Positions 23,408-32,400 are shown, counted from the stretch's first letter. The stretch is DNA of 64,000 nucleotides from Hermetia illucens (GCF_905115235.1 NW_024037034.1:434001-498000), one strand, 5' to 3'. A program made the numbers and translations. The notes: generated from the sequence alone by a model not told the origin.

Positions 23408-23760
23408 ATGGATTCGATTAACGAATTATTGGGCTCCAAGCCGCTCATTTATATTAAAACGTCAGAGTTGGAAGTGGGAAAGCGGTACCACATCACTGGA
23501 GGCGAGAGAATGGAAACACGGTAAGTTAGAATTTAAAATTAAACTTTGCTTCTGCTAACAAGTTCTTTTTTTCATTGCTTTTTCTATAGATATGGACAGA
23601 CTATCGTCGTGGATTTGGAGGGTACTATGCGGCTATTTTTACCATCGCGCTATAGTAAATGTAGCGATAATGTGTTGGACGACTTCAATACAGGGAAGTT
23701 GTCCTTGAGTTGCAGCGGTGCGGCCAATTCCAAAAACTTGGAATTCCATCTTCATATATA
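23408..23760 (+). CDS. Polinton A small terminal gene, unknown (two-part)
   Basis: An ATG at 23,408 opens a stretch of about 38 codons ending at a GT donor-like site near 23,520. A second open stretch starts after a pyrimidine-rich AG site near 23,590 and ends with TAA at 23,759-23,761. An AATAAA lies just beyond. The intron-like gap is about 70 bp. The second part has alternating hydrophobic strands ('QTIVVDLEGTMRLFLPSR'), compatible with a small beta-barrel nucleic-acid-binding fold, but that is speculation. Copies B and C do not cover this region. Confidence 0.45.
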
Positions 23761-23882
23761 ATAATAAACCATGAAAATGTAGATTTAGATGTGAACATTT
23801 ATTATTATTATTCACAGAAAAATTACTTACAATAAAGAAAAAAACAAAATTTATTATTATTTACAATGAAAACTTCTTTTTA

Positions 23883-25310
23883 TTACATTTGATTATTATT
23901 TTGAGTTATAAATTTTTTCAGAAGGAATGCGTTTTGTAGCGCGCAACATCCGCTGTGGGCATTACAGCGTAACATGTCGGGATAATTTTGTTTCAGTGAT
24001 TTTAGATTCGGACAGCTGTGATCCTCCACATTGAATACTAGTGCAATATTTCCCAGCAAATCATCCAGCCATTTTTTCTTCTCTGTTCCTTTGACGTAGA
24101 TGGTTGTATTTTTCATGTTTAGAAGTAAATATTCTTTCACTTCCCAAAATGTTGTTAGTCCACCTTCCCATTTCAATCCATGATGATTTTCGTATACCCA
24201 GTGTCCCTGAGATTGCAGCTCTCTTGATAGTGTTGAAAAACTGCCAGATTTCATGGATTCATTTTGACGTGAACAATCAATTACTATAATTGGTGCAGAT
24301 TCCTTATATTCGCTTCGTGAAAGTAGTGGCTGAGGTTGTACACCGTAATAAGATTGTTGAAAATTGCAGTACATATCATAGAGAAGAGCGAATCGATCAC
24401 GGGAAAATTTAATATTCATATCGTCATAAGGATACGATTCGGAGTTTAAATGTATTTTGATATTTGTTAAATCACAGTGATCAAATTTGCTGGCATCTTT
24501 GTCTTTGAGATTTTTTCGATTTGTCTGTAAAGCTAAAATAACATATCGAGGTTTTTCGAGTTGACCTGTGGTTTTCACATTCCACACATGATCTGTTGTT
24601 GTGGGTAGAACCGGATATTCGTACAGTTCCCAATTTCGAAAGCTTATTTGAATCGGATGTCCCGATTCAATATATTTCAACATTGACAATTTTTCAGCGC
24701 CATCGGGATTAACATGGGGCACCTTCCACTGTAGTTTAAAAATTTTGATGTGTACATTATCAGTGGATGAAATAAATGCATTTTCATCGCTTCTTGTGCG
24801 AACCAAAATTAGCTCGTGTTTAGCGTTTACAATAATTTTCTTGTAGTCCTCGGCAAATCCCAAAAGTTTTCTTAGCGGAATAGAAAAGTTGAAGTAACCA
24901 CTTGACGGTGTGATAGATTCGTTCGGTGACCAAGCGGCATTATAAAGCATTTTACTTTCGTTTTCATTAAGTGATACATAATTTTTTAAGGTCGATGTTA
25001 TTCCCACATTTTTGTTTCGATCGATTTCTACTCCATTCAGTTCATATCTTATCTCATCAAATAGGAAAGCTACGCTATTATTCGTCAATTTAGCTAGTGC
25101 TGATATTGTTCCATCTGTTTTAGTTAAGGCGCCTGCAATGTAAATGAAACTCTGACTCGGCAAAATACACAAATCCTGTTGTTGTATGGGTATTCGGATT
25201 TCATCACTGGAGTTGTATGATGATAAGAATGGAGAGTAGCTATGGTATTCGATTTTTGATATACTATTATCAAAACTGATTTTACGTGTAACGTTCAGGA
25301 TATCGCTCAT
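23883..25310 (-). CDS. Polinton A major capsid protein, with an unusual C-terminal part
   Basis: 475 codons from an ATG at 25,310. Residues 1 to about 350 match the double jelly-roll major capsid protein (PY) of arthropod Polintons, with 'FLFDEIRYELNGVEID' and 'VGITSTLKNYVSL' near the start and 'PIIVIDCSRQNESMKSGS' late. The last ~115 residues do not look like capsid. They contain 'YVKGTEKKKWLDDLL', 'CPNLKSL' and a Cys/His-rich 'CNAHSGCCALQN', a pattern I associate with small nuclease-like proteins of insect mobile elements (from memory, unverified). The gene is read towards the left terminal repeat and is followed on the same strand upstream by the minor capsid gene. Fossil. Confidence 0.8.
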   Translation of the reverse strand: MSDILNVTRKISFDNSISKIEYHSYSPFLSSYNSSDEIRIPIQQQDLCILPSQSFIYIAGALTKTDGTISALAKLTNNSVAFLFDEIRYELNGVEIDRNKNVGITSTLKNYVSLNENESKMLYNAAWSPNESITPSSGYFNFSIPLRKLLGFAEDYKKIIVNAKHELILVRTRSDENAFISSTDNVHIKIFKLQWKVPHVNPDGAEKLSMLKYIESGHPIQISFRNWELYEYPVLPTTTDHVWNVKTTGQLEKPRYVILALQTNRKNLKDKDASKFDHCDLTNIKIHLNSESYPYDDMNIKFSRDRFALLYDMYCNFQQSYYGVQPQPLLSRSEYKESAPIIVIDCSRQNESMKSGSFSTLSRELQSQGHWVYENHHGLKWEGGLTTFWEVKEYLLLNMKNTTIYVKGTEKKKWLDDLLGNIALVFNVEDHSCPNLKSLKQNYPDMLRCNAHSGCCALQNAFLLKKFITQNNNQM

Positions 25311-25442
25311 TATTTTTGTTTCAATTTGAATCCCAATAACTTTAGATACTGTTTATTTTGCAATGTTAATCGCGGTCTAGCTCGTTCGATTTTTCTGATT
25401 GAACTGGTTCTATCTACATTATCGGGCAGGTATTTATCATCG

Positions 25443-26135
25443 TTATATAGCAGCATCCTGAGGCTTCAAATGAAGTCTAATCGTTATTGTTTCCCCTTTG
25501 AAGTTTATTATATCTCCGTTTTGATCAATCAGCTTAAGAGTTAGCGTGCTTATTCGTTTAAGGCTTACCGGTAAATAAATGACGTTACTAGGAACCTCCA
25601 CTATTTTATAACCTCGTCCTACTTCAGGTGAGAATTCATGGATTGTGTGTGAGGGAATATTATTGATGTAAGAATTTCCAACTATGTTACACTCAATCCG
25701 TATTACGTTCACTTTACTTATACTCACAGGTAGATCAGAAGTATGTTTTTCATTGATTTTCAATTCTCGTTTAGCGAATCCCAACAATTGACCAACGGAC
25801 CTTTCTTCATTGAAGTAAATTGGAGCATTTGACTTTATTTCACTTTTGAGTGTATTATTATTAGCCTGTATTAAAAGAATTATTTTGTCATTGATCTTCG
25901 CTAATTCTTTATACAGATAGTTGGCAATATCATCAATTTCGTACGATCCAATGGGTATTTCTATAATGTGCTTCCCAATGTGAAATAAATTATTTTTTTC
26001 ATCCACGTTAGGTATAGAATTATATGTTTGAAAGTCAACAAGTCCGCATACGTAACCACCTTGTAAATCGATTGGTGGAAAATATTCAGTTGTAAGAATG
26101 GATGAATTTCCACTTAGAGTTAATGTAAATGCCAT
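25443..26135 (-). CDS. Polinton A minor capsid (penton-like) protein
   Basis: 230 codons. The sequence 'YFPPIDLQGGYVCGLVDFQTYNSIPNV' (shown only in part: aromatic-Pro-Pro start and a YNSIPN motif), 'VGQLLGFAKRELK' and the late 'LPVSISKVNVIRIECNI' and 'NFKGETITIRLHLK' fit the single jelly-roll minor capsid protein (PX) of Polintons. It would form the vertex capsomer together with the major capsid protein encoded next to it on the same strand, 130 bp away. Copy B has a partial version at 46,135-46,532. Fossil. Confidence 0.72.
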   Translation of the reverse strand: MAFTLTLSGNSSILTTEYFPPIDLQGGYVCGLVDFQTYNSIPNVDEKNNLFHIGKHIIEIPIGSYEIDDIANYLYKELAKINDKIILLIQANNNTLKSEIKSNAPIYFNEERSVGQLLGFAKRELKINEKHTSDLPVSISKVNVIRIECNIVGNSYINNIPSHTIHEFSPEVGRGYKIVEVPSNVIYLPVSLKRISTLTLKLIDQNGDIINFKGETITIRLHLKPQDAAI

Positions 26136-26194
26136 GGCAGCATATAAAACAATGATTGATTTTCAGTTTTAAAAGTATTTATATATATATATAT

Positions 26195-26491
26195 TTACAA
26201 AAGATTGTACAAAAATTTCAAACATAAATGTCCACAGTTATATGAGTCGTAGCTTTGATATGCATTGTAGTTGTATTTTATATTAGAACCTAGATAATCT
26301 ATTAGCTCTTTCGGTGGAGGTAAATTTCCAAAACTATCAAAGTATTCCACATATCGATTCTGTTTTTTGTATGCTACCCAATGAGTACCAGAACCCTGCA
26401 TATTATCCAGATTTACAATACCACATTCGTTTTGCTTTGCAGCTCCCCTCGGTAAATTATTTCGCATGAAAACTCTTCTGAAGTTTGACAA
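26195..26491 (-). CDS. Polinton A maturation protease (adenain-like)
   Basis: An open frame of about 98 codons with the adenovirus-protease (C5) pattern in order: 'GTHWVAY' with the catalytic His, 'EYFDSFG' with the acidic partner, 'YQSYDSYNCGHLC' with the Gln of the oxyanion hole and the nucleophile Cys. It would cleave capsid precursors during assembly. No ATG stands at the beginning of the recognisable part, so the start is unresolved. It lies between the minor capsid gene and the phospholipase-like gene on the same strand. A (TA)n run separates it from the minor capsid gene. Confidence 0.88.
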   Translation of the reverse strand: MSNFRRVFMRNNLPRGAAKQNECGIVNLDNMQGSGTHWVAYKKQNRYVEYFDSFGNLPPPKELIDYLGSNIKYNYNAYQSYDSYNCGHLCLKFLYNLL

Positions 26492-26547
26492 GAATCTGGC
26501 GAATCTCTTTAAATCATTCTCATTTAATGCTCTCTTGGGTAGCGTTT

Positions 26548-27342
26548 TTAAAAGTTTTTTGAAGCAGGATTCAAAAACAACCCTAATCCTTTTCTGTACG
26601 GTTTTAAATGCAATCCTCGGCCTAATGTTATCTCCTCCATTTTTTGGTTATGACGCTGTTTTTCTTCTAAGGTCTTTTTGGCATTGGTAGCATCATTAAC
26701 AGCTTTCGCTATTCCCGCAGCTCCACCTGATAAAGCACCAATAGCAGATAATCCTGCGAAAAGAGGAACTAGAAAAAGTAGAACTCCACCAACTTTAGGA
26801 ATGGGTATTATCCTTGGAGTCTTGAGAGTCTTCTTCCGTCCCTTTGTTATATTCTTTGCAGCAACTAAGGCTACTTTAATACTCGCTTTCATTGTGTCGG
26901 GTTTCTTTCTTTTGACAATCCTTCGGACTTTGGAAACAATTGTTCCAAATTTCGGTTTATTCTTCATTCCCATTCCTAATTTTACTTTAGCTTTCATCAT
27001 GTTGGTTACAAGTAGTGCGTTAGCTCGTTCTGACAATCCTGCGTCTGCTGATCTGACTCGTTGCCATGCCTTTTCAGCTAATATTTTATCTAATATATGA
27101 CGATCAGCCGTTTCTTTAAATTTTGAATATCCAATATCATGCTCTTTACAGGCTTGATCCAATAAGTTTATTCCTGGATCACCTCTAGCAAGCCGCTCGC
27201 TTAGTTTTGTACCAGGACCATAGTATTGATAACCAGGTAGATGCAGTTCAATTGGAAGTTTATTGATTAGGGTATTAATCACACCTCTTCCTTTCACCGC
27301 TTTTCGTGTTGTACTAGTATATTTATTTTTATGATCAATCAT
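26548..27342 (-). CDS. Polinton A phospholipase A2-like virion protein
   Basis: 264 codons from an ATG at 27,342. Residues ~30-75 carry the parvovirus-type phospholipase A2 signature: the calcium loop 'YYGPG' and the catalytic 'ACKEHDIGYS' His-Asp pair. The middle is strongly basic (Lys/Arg runs). A hydrophobic stretch follows ('FLVPLFAGLSAIGALSGG', about residues 185-205), and the end holds 'GRGLHLKPYRKGLGL', a motif shared with minor virion proteins of related elements. In parvoviruses this domain helps particles leave endosomes. Here the role is inferred. It is divergent to the ATPase gene, sharing a ~130 bp intergenic region. Copy B: 44,928-45,722. Confidence 0.82.
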   Translation of the reverse strand: MIDHKNKYTSTTRKAVKGRGVINTLINKLPIELHLPGYQYYGPGTKLSERLARGDPGINLLDQACKEHDIGYSKFKETADRHILDKILAEKAWQRVRSADAGLSERANALLVTNMMKAKVKLGMGMKNKPKFGTIVSKVRRIVKRKKPDTMKASIKVALVAAKNITKGRKKTLKTPRIIPIPKVGGVLLFLVPLFAGLSAIGALSGGAAGIAKAVNDATNAKKTLEEKQRHNQKMEEITLGRGLHLKPYRKGLGLFLNPASKNF

Positions 27343-27471
27343 TTTATAGTGACCGTTCTCTTTGCGTCTATGTATGCGTATAATCCTGCTCGGTTCAACA
27401 ACTCTCGCAGACTATAACACTTTTTGCAACAACGTAATTACTTTCAGTCTGGTTGTTTAGTTGCACTGATA

Positions 27472-28155
27472 ATGCGGTTTATACAACAACAACAAAGGTT
27501 GGTGGTGGAAAACACTGACATTACAAATGAAAGCTGTATAGCTAAACACAGCAATTTATTGCCTAATAATATTCGGGGTATTATTACGGGTCCTTCTAAC
27601 TGCGGCAAAACTAACGTTATGCTTTCTCTATTGAAGCACCCAAATGGTATAAAATTTGAAAATATTTACATCTACTCGAAATCATTACATCAACCTAAAT
27701 ATGAACATTTGAAGCAGGCTGTTAAAGCTATTTCCGGATTGGGCTTATATACATTCTCAAATAATAGTGAAGTGATTTCGCCTGAAGAAGCCAAATCTGA
27801 CTCTGTTTTCATTTTCGATGATATTGCCAGCGAGAAACAAGAGAATATTCGATCATATTTCTGTATGGGACGACATCATAATATTGATAGCTTTTATCTG
27901 TGTCAAACATATACAAGAATACCGAAACACCTTATTCGAGGTAACGCAAATTTTTTGATTATATTCAAACAGGATGATATGAATTTAAGACACATTTACA
28001 ATGATCACGTAAACACCGACATGACTTTCGAGCAGTTTAGAACCATTTGTGCTGAATGTTGGAATGATAAATATGGATTCTGTGTAATTGATAAAGACAG
28101 TTCTTTAGAGAAGGGTCGATATCGAAAGGGATTCGATATATTCATAATACTATAA
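27472..28155 (+). CDS. Polinton A packaging ATPase
   Basis: The frame is open from 27,424; the first ATG, at 27,472, gives about 227 residues. Walker A is 'GPSNCGKTN' (about 35-40 residues in), Walker B 'SVFIFDD', followed by 'CQTYTRIPKHLIR' with the arginine-rich segment of FtsK/HerA-type genome-packaging ATPases of Polintons and adenovirus-like lineages. It would pump DNA into capsids. It is transcribed away from the phospholipase-like gene. Copy B has it at 44,112-44,798 on the opposite strand. Confidence 0.9.
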   Translation: MRFIQQQQRLVVENTDITNESCIAKHSNLLPNNIRGIITGPSNCGKTNVMLSLLKHPNGIKFENIYIYSKSLHQPKYEHLKQAVKAISGLGLYTFSNNSEVISPEEAKSDSVFIFDDIASEKQENIRSYFCMGRHHNIDSFYLCQTYTRIPKHLIRGNANFLIIFKQDDMNLRHIYNDHVNTDMTFEQFRTICAECWNDKYGFCVIDKDSSLEKGRYRKGFDIFIIL

Positions 28156-28222
28156 AAGCAAATCCTCAGTATGGAAAGAACCCCGCATCTATTAAAAGCA
28201 TCATTACCAACTTAGCAGTCTA

Positions 28223-28400
28223 GGAGCAGTTCAAAGCAGTTCAAAGCAGTTCAAAGCAGTTCAGAAGCAGTTCAAAAGCAGTTCAGAAGCAGTTCAGAAG
28301 CATCAGTTCAAAGCAGTTCAGGAGCAGTTCAAAGCAGTTAAAATCAGTTCAGGAACAGTTAAAATCAGTTCAGGAACAGTTCAAAGCAGTTCAAAGGATC
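28223..28400. repeat. Minisatellite in Polinton A, unit ~10 bp
   Basis: Degenerate tandem units of AGCAGTTCAA with variants, fading out towards 28,619. The equivalent in copy B (43,938-44,055) is shorter, so the array changes length quickly. It lies between the ATPase stop and the DUF8207-like gene. A 71-codon open frame (28,404-28,619) overlaps the degenerate part and is retained in copy B; I regard it as a by-product. Confidence 0.8.
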
Positions 28401-28630
28401 AGTTTGATGCAGCTCAATAGCTGTTCAATACACTTCGATAACAGTTCAATACGGTTTGAGTGCAGCAACAGTGAGGACAGTTCCAAACAATTCAAAAAAG
28501 AAACAAAGCGATTTAGGTGCTGCAAAAATCAGTTCAAAATCAAACTAAAACCTATTGAAAGAATATTTCAAAACATTTTAGATATATTTCGAAATTTGAC
28601 CAATTGCATCCGTTGCTGATTCCATAAACA

Positions 28631-29611
28631 ATGAAAAGAACAAAGCTTGACAAACAGTTGCTCAGAGATATTGTAAAGACAACCGATTCAATAAGGAAAA
28701 AATATCAACAGCTGAAAGCTAACAAAGCCGGAACAGAGATTCAGTTGGAAGAAACATTTAAGCCCATCACGGAACCCCTCAAAGAATTTGTTAAGAAAGC
28801 TAAAGTATTGCAGGAACAAGACATAAAAAAACAAGAGTTTAAAGAAGAGTCTTCATCAGCTCGTATTAAATGTAAAGATGAGGAATTAAAGAGAGATCGT
28901 GTCTATGAAGAAAATGAACACATTTTTGAAACTCCTAAGTCTTCTACAAAAGCTGTTCGCCAATATGTTGCCACTCCGGAAGGGCAAGAATATCTGGGAG
29001 AATACCTGAAGCAAAATCATTTTTCAGATGTTGCTAGGCAATATCTAGATATCTATGTAAATCAACCGTCTGTAATTGACAGTATTTATGGCGTATATAG
29101 GGATGACAATGATGGAAATCAGTGGAAAATAGGAAATTCAGATTTCGCAATCGATGATAATCATATAATTGTAGATGAAAAATCTTACATTGGAAGTCGG
29201 GGTTTATATGAACTGCTTTTTATGAAGTATCCAGATGAAACAATATATTCCGACGATGATTTAGAGAATTATAAAAGTATTCTTCTACACTCTAATGCCC
29301 ACAGGCGTTCTTATGACAGTAGCAGTCAAGTCAATGGAAATCGAAGCTTTAAATATACAAGAATAATTTCTAAATTGTTAAATAGAAAAGAAGGAAAAGG
29401 GTTAACACGAACCCCTAATATTAAATGCAAAAACCCTAATTTAATGGAAACGTCTAACAAACAAATTGACTATATATATTGGGATGATCCCAATGAACTA
29501 GTAAGTCGATTGCGGTTACTCATTGCGTCACAGCAAGCCGGTCACAATAATCATAACAATGAAATTATATCAATCATTGAAGAATTGAAAGAATCACAAA
29601 TAATAGAATAA
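28631..29611 (+). CDS. Polinton A DUF8207-like protein
   Basis: 326 codons. The first ~110 residues are charged and helical. The centre holds 'VYGVYRDDNDGNQWKIGNS', 'KSYIGSRGLYELLFMK' and 'YKSILLHSNAHR', the pattern annotated as DUF8207 in many arthropod Polinton proteins (name from memory). Function is unknown; a virion or assembly role is likely from its place between ATPase and fibre genes. Copy B (42,721-43,701) differs at about 6 of 326 residues. Copy C has a more distant version. Confidence 0.7.
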   Translation: MKRTKLDKQLLRDIVKTTDSIRKKYQQLKANKAGTEIQLEETFKPITEPLKEFVKKAKVLQEQDIKKQEFKEESSSARIKCKDEELKRDRVYEENEHIFETPKSSTKAVRQYVATPEGQEYLGEYLKQNHFSDVARQYLDIYVNQPSVIDSIYGVYRDDNDGNQWKIGNSDFAIDDNHIIVDEKSYIGSRGLYELLFMKYPDETIYSDDDLENYKSILLHSNAHRRSYDSSSQVNGNRSFKYTRIISKLLNRKEGKGLTRTPNIKCKNPNLMETSNKQIDYIYWDDPNELVSRLRLLIASQQAGHNNHNNEIISIIEELKESQIIE

Positions 29612-29636
29612 ACACGCAGCTCACATCATTTATTAA

Positions 29637-30005
29637 ATGGGTGTTGATAAATTTGGTCGATTTTCAAACGATACTGGAGGAGGAAAACGTGGTTTGCAAG
29701 GACTTCAAGGACCCCCAGGTCCTCAAGGTCCTCAAGGTCCTATAGGTCAGCAGGGGCCCTCGGGTCCCCGAGGTCCAGAAGGAAAACCTGGTAAGGATGG
29801 TCTACAAGGTTTGCATGGTGCGGGATTTAATAAAACGGAAAGCGGTGATTACAACATCAAATTCAAACAACTCAAGAATCTTGGAGAACCCGTTGAGGAT
29901 GCTGATGCTTCTACAAAGAACTACGTTGATATTAACATTGAGAAACTCAAAGAATATATAGACAGACAAATTCAACTTGAAATCGACGAACTTACAAAAC
30001 TATGA
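29637..30005 (+). CDS. Polinton A collagen-like fibre protein
   Basis: 122 codons. Residues ~18-60 are Gly-X-Y repeats ('[16 protein letters not shown]' and on), followed by '[20 protein letters not shown]', a motif of phage-tail and fibre proteins that form trimeric stalks, and a helical end. It probably forms a trimeric attachment spike on the particle. It sits 25 bp after the DUF8207-like gene on the same strand. Copies B and C have it too. Confidence 0.88.
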   Translation: MGVDKFGRFSNDTGGGKRGLQGLQGPPGPQGPQGPIGQQGPSGPRGPEGKPGKDGLQGLHGAGFNKTESGDYNIKFKQLKNLGEPVEDADASTKNYVDINIEKLKEYIDRQIQLEIDELTKL

Positions 30006-30089
30006 TGATGATGATGACAGTTCAAAGTCATACCTTAAAAACAACAAATACAACTATTAATCATATTACGAAATTCAGTTCATTCTAAA

Positions 30090-31005
30090 ATGAGCAAACG
30101 GCAAGTAGTCAACGAATTACATAGGTCAGCTCGAAAAAAATTTAACCGACGATCAGTCATAATTAAAGGTTTGGATGACTTGTGGCAGGCCGATTTAGTT
30201 GAAATGGGAGCATATGTTAGCGACAATACGGGGTTCCGTTTCCTTCTTACGATCATCGACACGTTTTCCAAGTTTGCGTGGACGGCTTCCATCAAAACAA
30301 AAACGGGCAAAGAAGTTGCTATAGCAATTGAACAGATTCTCCAACGAGGACGCATTCCTAAACACCTACAAACAGACGACGGAAAAGAATTCTTCAACAA
30401 ACATTTTAAAAATGTTATGACAAAATATCAAATAAATCATTATTCCACGTATAGTCCACTTAAGGCATCAATTGTTGAACGATTCAATCGTACCCTAAAG
30501 AATATGATGTGGAAAGAGTTTAGTATGAATGGAAACTACAAGTGGATCAATCAAGTCGATGATATAGTTGACGCCTACAATAATAAAAAACACCGAACAA
30601 TTAAAATGGCTCCGTCTGCTGTGAATAGTTCCAATGAAAAATTACTCCTGTCTACCGTATACAACAACATTAAGGTGATGGGTCCATTTAAATATAATGT
30701 GGGTGATCATGTTCGAATCAGTAAATACAAGCATGTATTTGAAAAGGGCCACCCAATTGGACCACGGAAATTTTCAAGATTCGCGAAATTCGTATTACCA
30801 ATCCCGTTACATATCTATTAGAAGATTACGAAGGAAATAAAATTGAAGGTGGTTTTTATGAGCCTGAACTATTGAAAGCTGAGCATCCGTCAATTTATCT
30901 TGTGGAAAAAATATTGAAAAGGAATGGTAACCAAGCGTTTGTGAAGTGGCTAGGGTTCTCAACGAAACACAATTCCTGGATAAATACCAAGGATATGATA
31001 TATTA
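30090..31005 (+). CDS. Polinton A integrase with chromodomain-like end (broken)
   Basis: The main open part (30,090-30,821) carries the retrovirus-type DDE core: 'WQADLVEM', 'LTIIDTFSKFAW', 'LQTDDGKEF' and 'YSPLKASIVERFNRTLK' supply the D, D and E positions. An SH3-like segment ('FKYNVGDHVRISKYK') follows. Sequence to about 31,005 still encodes a chromodomain-like piece ('VEKILKRNGNQAFVKWLGF'-type), which in relatives steers integration to marked chromatin. The gene is broken in this copy. It is convergent with the unknown ORFs at 31,049-32,042. Confidence 0.88.
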
Positions 31006-31040
31006 AGATTCACAATGAAACACTGTAATTTTGATTGAAG

Positions 31041-31054
31041 AATAAAATTTATTT
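31041..31054. terminator. Back-to-back poly(A) signals between convergent Polinton A genes
   Basis: AATAAA on the plus strand at 31,041-31,046 and TTTATT (AATAAA on the minus strand) at 31,049-31,054 lie in the gap between the integrase and the 120-codon ORF. They would end both convergent transcripts. The arrangement is kept in copy B near 41,255-41,270. Confidence 0.6.
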
Positions 31055-31411
31055 ATTATTTAATCTTTTGTAATACTGAACAAGGTTTTTCATTTCATTT
31101 ATTCTCCTACGAACACTATAACATTCACAAGTGTCTGGTCCGCATTTTGCATCGTCATATGCCCACGGGCAGCTCAAGTAATGTTTTCCAAATTGGCTGA
31201 CTTTCTGCGACATTTCAGCGTATGGTTTCAAAAACGTATAGCTGCTTATAAATTGGTTAAAGTGCTCCGTAAGAATTAGCAATCTGTTGGTACAAAAAAA
31301 TTGTTTCAACTTCTCAATAGAACGTTGAAGGTCGTCGTCCACATCGTTGTTGTTTTTATTCGTCGTCGTTATTTTTTTAATTCGTTGTGCACAGGTTCGC
31401 GGTTCAAGCAA
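31049..31411 (-). CDS. Polinton A unknown cargo ORF, 120 codons, Cys-containing
   Basis: An open frame with a low-complexity Thr/Asn/Asp start and a C-terminal part bearing spaced cysteines ('SCPWAYDDAKCGPDTCECY'). I do not recognise it. It overlaps the 212-codon ORF upstream by 8 bases in a different frame, and no ATG stands at its start, so how it would be translated is unclear. Copy B retains the same overlap (40,898-41,260). Location beside the integrase suggests element cargo. Confidence 0.5.
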   Translation of the reverse strand: MLEPRTCAQRIKKITTTNKNNNDVDDDLQRSIEKLKQFFCTNRLLILTEHFNQFISSYTFLKPYAEMSQKVSQFGKHYLSCPWAYDDAKCGPDTCECYSVRRRINEMKNLVQYYKRLNNK

Positions 31412-32042
31412 TACTCATAGAATAGGTTTGCTTCATTTTCTTCAAGTCCAGAAATTCTATATTGCTCCTATAGTCTGGATCTGCCTGTTTTATATACTCA
31501 ACCTCGCCATTACTGAGTATTCTTTCGGTTTCGAACTCATGGTATTCATAACATGCGATTTTCAGTGAGCGCATGGAATAGTTGCTATCATATGTACATT
31601 GAACTGTTGAAATTTTGTCATCATCGAACTCTAATTTAAAGTGCCTGTAAAAAATATTTTCGCTCTCGATAATTTCAGCTATTTCCATTTCCTTCTTAAT
31701 CAAAGCTTGCCGAAATCCTTCTATTGCTTCATCGACTGTAACATATCTTCTAGACGGTTCTGTTGTTGTTGTTGTTGTTGACGTCGACGTCAGCCATGAT
31801 GATGATGAAATAGCAACATCGGCATCATTTTGAAACGACGTGTTCGTTTCTGTTGAAACTGTACTAACAGTCATAAGTCGAAAAGATAATGTCACTTGCG
31901 CTGTATTGTTATCAGGTAGCACGAGATTAAACGCTAAATTGTTTGTACTTTCGTTGGTATTAAGATTAACCACTGGCAATGGGCTACCTAAAAGAAAAGG
32001 CACACCAAAACCTAACACAAGAAGTATATTTAAAAACTCCAT
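31404..32042 (-). CDS. Polinton A unknown cargo ORF, 212 codons, secreted-like
   Basis: The ATG at 32,042 starts a hydrophobic N-terminus ('MEFLNILLVLGFGVPFLLG') that looks like a signal peptide or anchor, with possible cleavage near residue 20. A Ser/Thr-rich stretch (about residues 60-95, likely O-glycosylated if secreted) and a charged globular part follow. There is no second clear membrane segment. A TATAAATAG box lies 56 bases upstream. I do not recognise the family. Copy B (40,267-40,905) differs at about 3 residues. Copy C keeps a small piece (59,570-59,711). Confidence 0.6.
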   Translation of the reverse strand: MEFLNILLVLGFGVPFLLGSPLPVVNLNTNESTNNLAFNLVLPDNNTAQVTLSFRLMTVSTVSTETNTSFQNDADVAISSSSWLTSTSTTTTTTEPSRRYVTVDEAIEGFRQALIKKEMEIAEIIESENIFYRHFKLEFDDDKISTVQCTYDSNYSMRSLKIACYEYHEFETERILSNGEVEYIKQADPDYRSNIEFLDLKKMKQTYSMSIA

Positions 32043-32097
32043 TCTATTCCAATCGATTTGCGAAAACCAACTAATTGTATATTTACCGCCATGAGAT

Positions 32098-32106
32098 CTA
32101 TTTATA
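32098..32106 (-). promoter_or_regulatory. TATA box of the 212-codon Polinton ORF (copy A)
   Basis: TATAAATAG on the minus strand, 56 bp before the ATG. It is kept in copy B (40,203-40,211) and, on the minus strand, in the older copy C (about 59,763-59,771), although that copy has lost most of the gene. Confidence 0.6.
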
Positions 32107-32400
32107 CGGCTCTGAACGATTGAAATTACCTACCCTTTCGGCTGCTTCTATTCCATAAAAAAGAGAGAGAAAGAAAACTTTTTTTTCCTAGTCTACTGGA
32201 TGTGATTATTATCATATGAATCATTTTATTCTAGTTTACGTCCATTCTTATATTAAAATGTGAAAATCATTTTGAAGTCTCGATGGTTTTGTTCAAAACC
32301 ACATTGTCATGTCATCTATAAATATCCTCAAGTGAAAGCCTTTCAAACTTATATAATAAAGAAAAAGAATGAACAATAAACAAATATTTACAAGAAAAAA

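Noticed and set aside
28404-28619. 71-codon ORF between minisatellite and DUF8207-like gene as a gene
   Set aside because: Composition follows the degenerate repeat; retention in copy B is expected from its close similarity to copy A.
29637-30005. Collagen-like ORF as a host collagen gene
   Set aside because: Too short, no signal peptide, and it sits between Polinton genes in three copies with a fibre motif.
30080-30400. 106-codon ORF opposite the Polinton integrase, present in two copies
   Set aside because: Antisense shadow of the conserved integrase core; conservation is explained by the sense gene.
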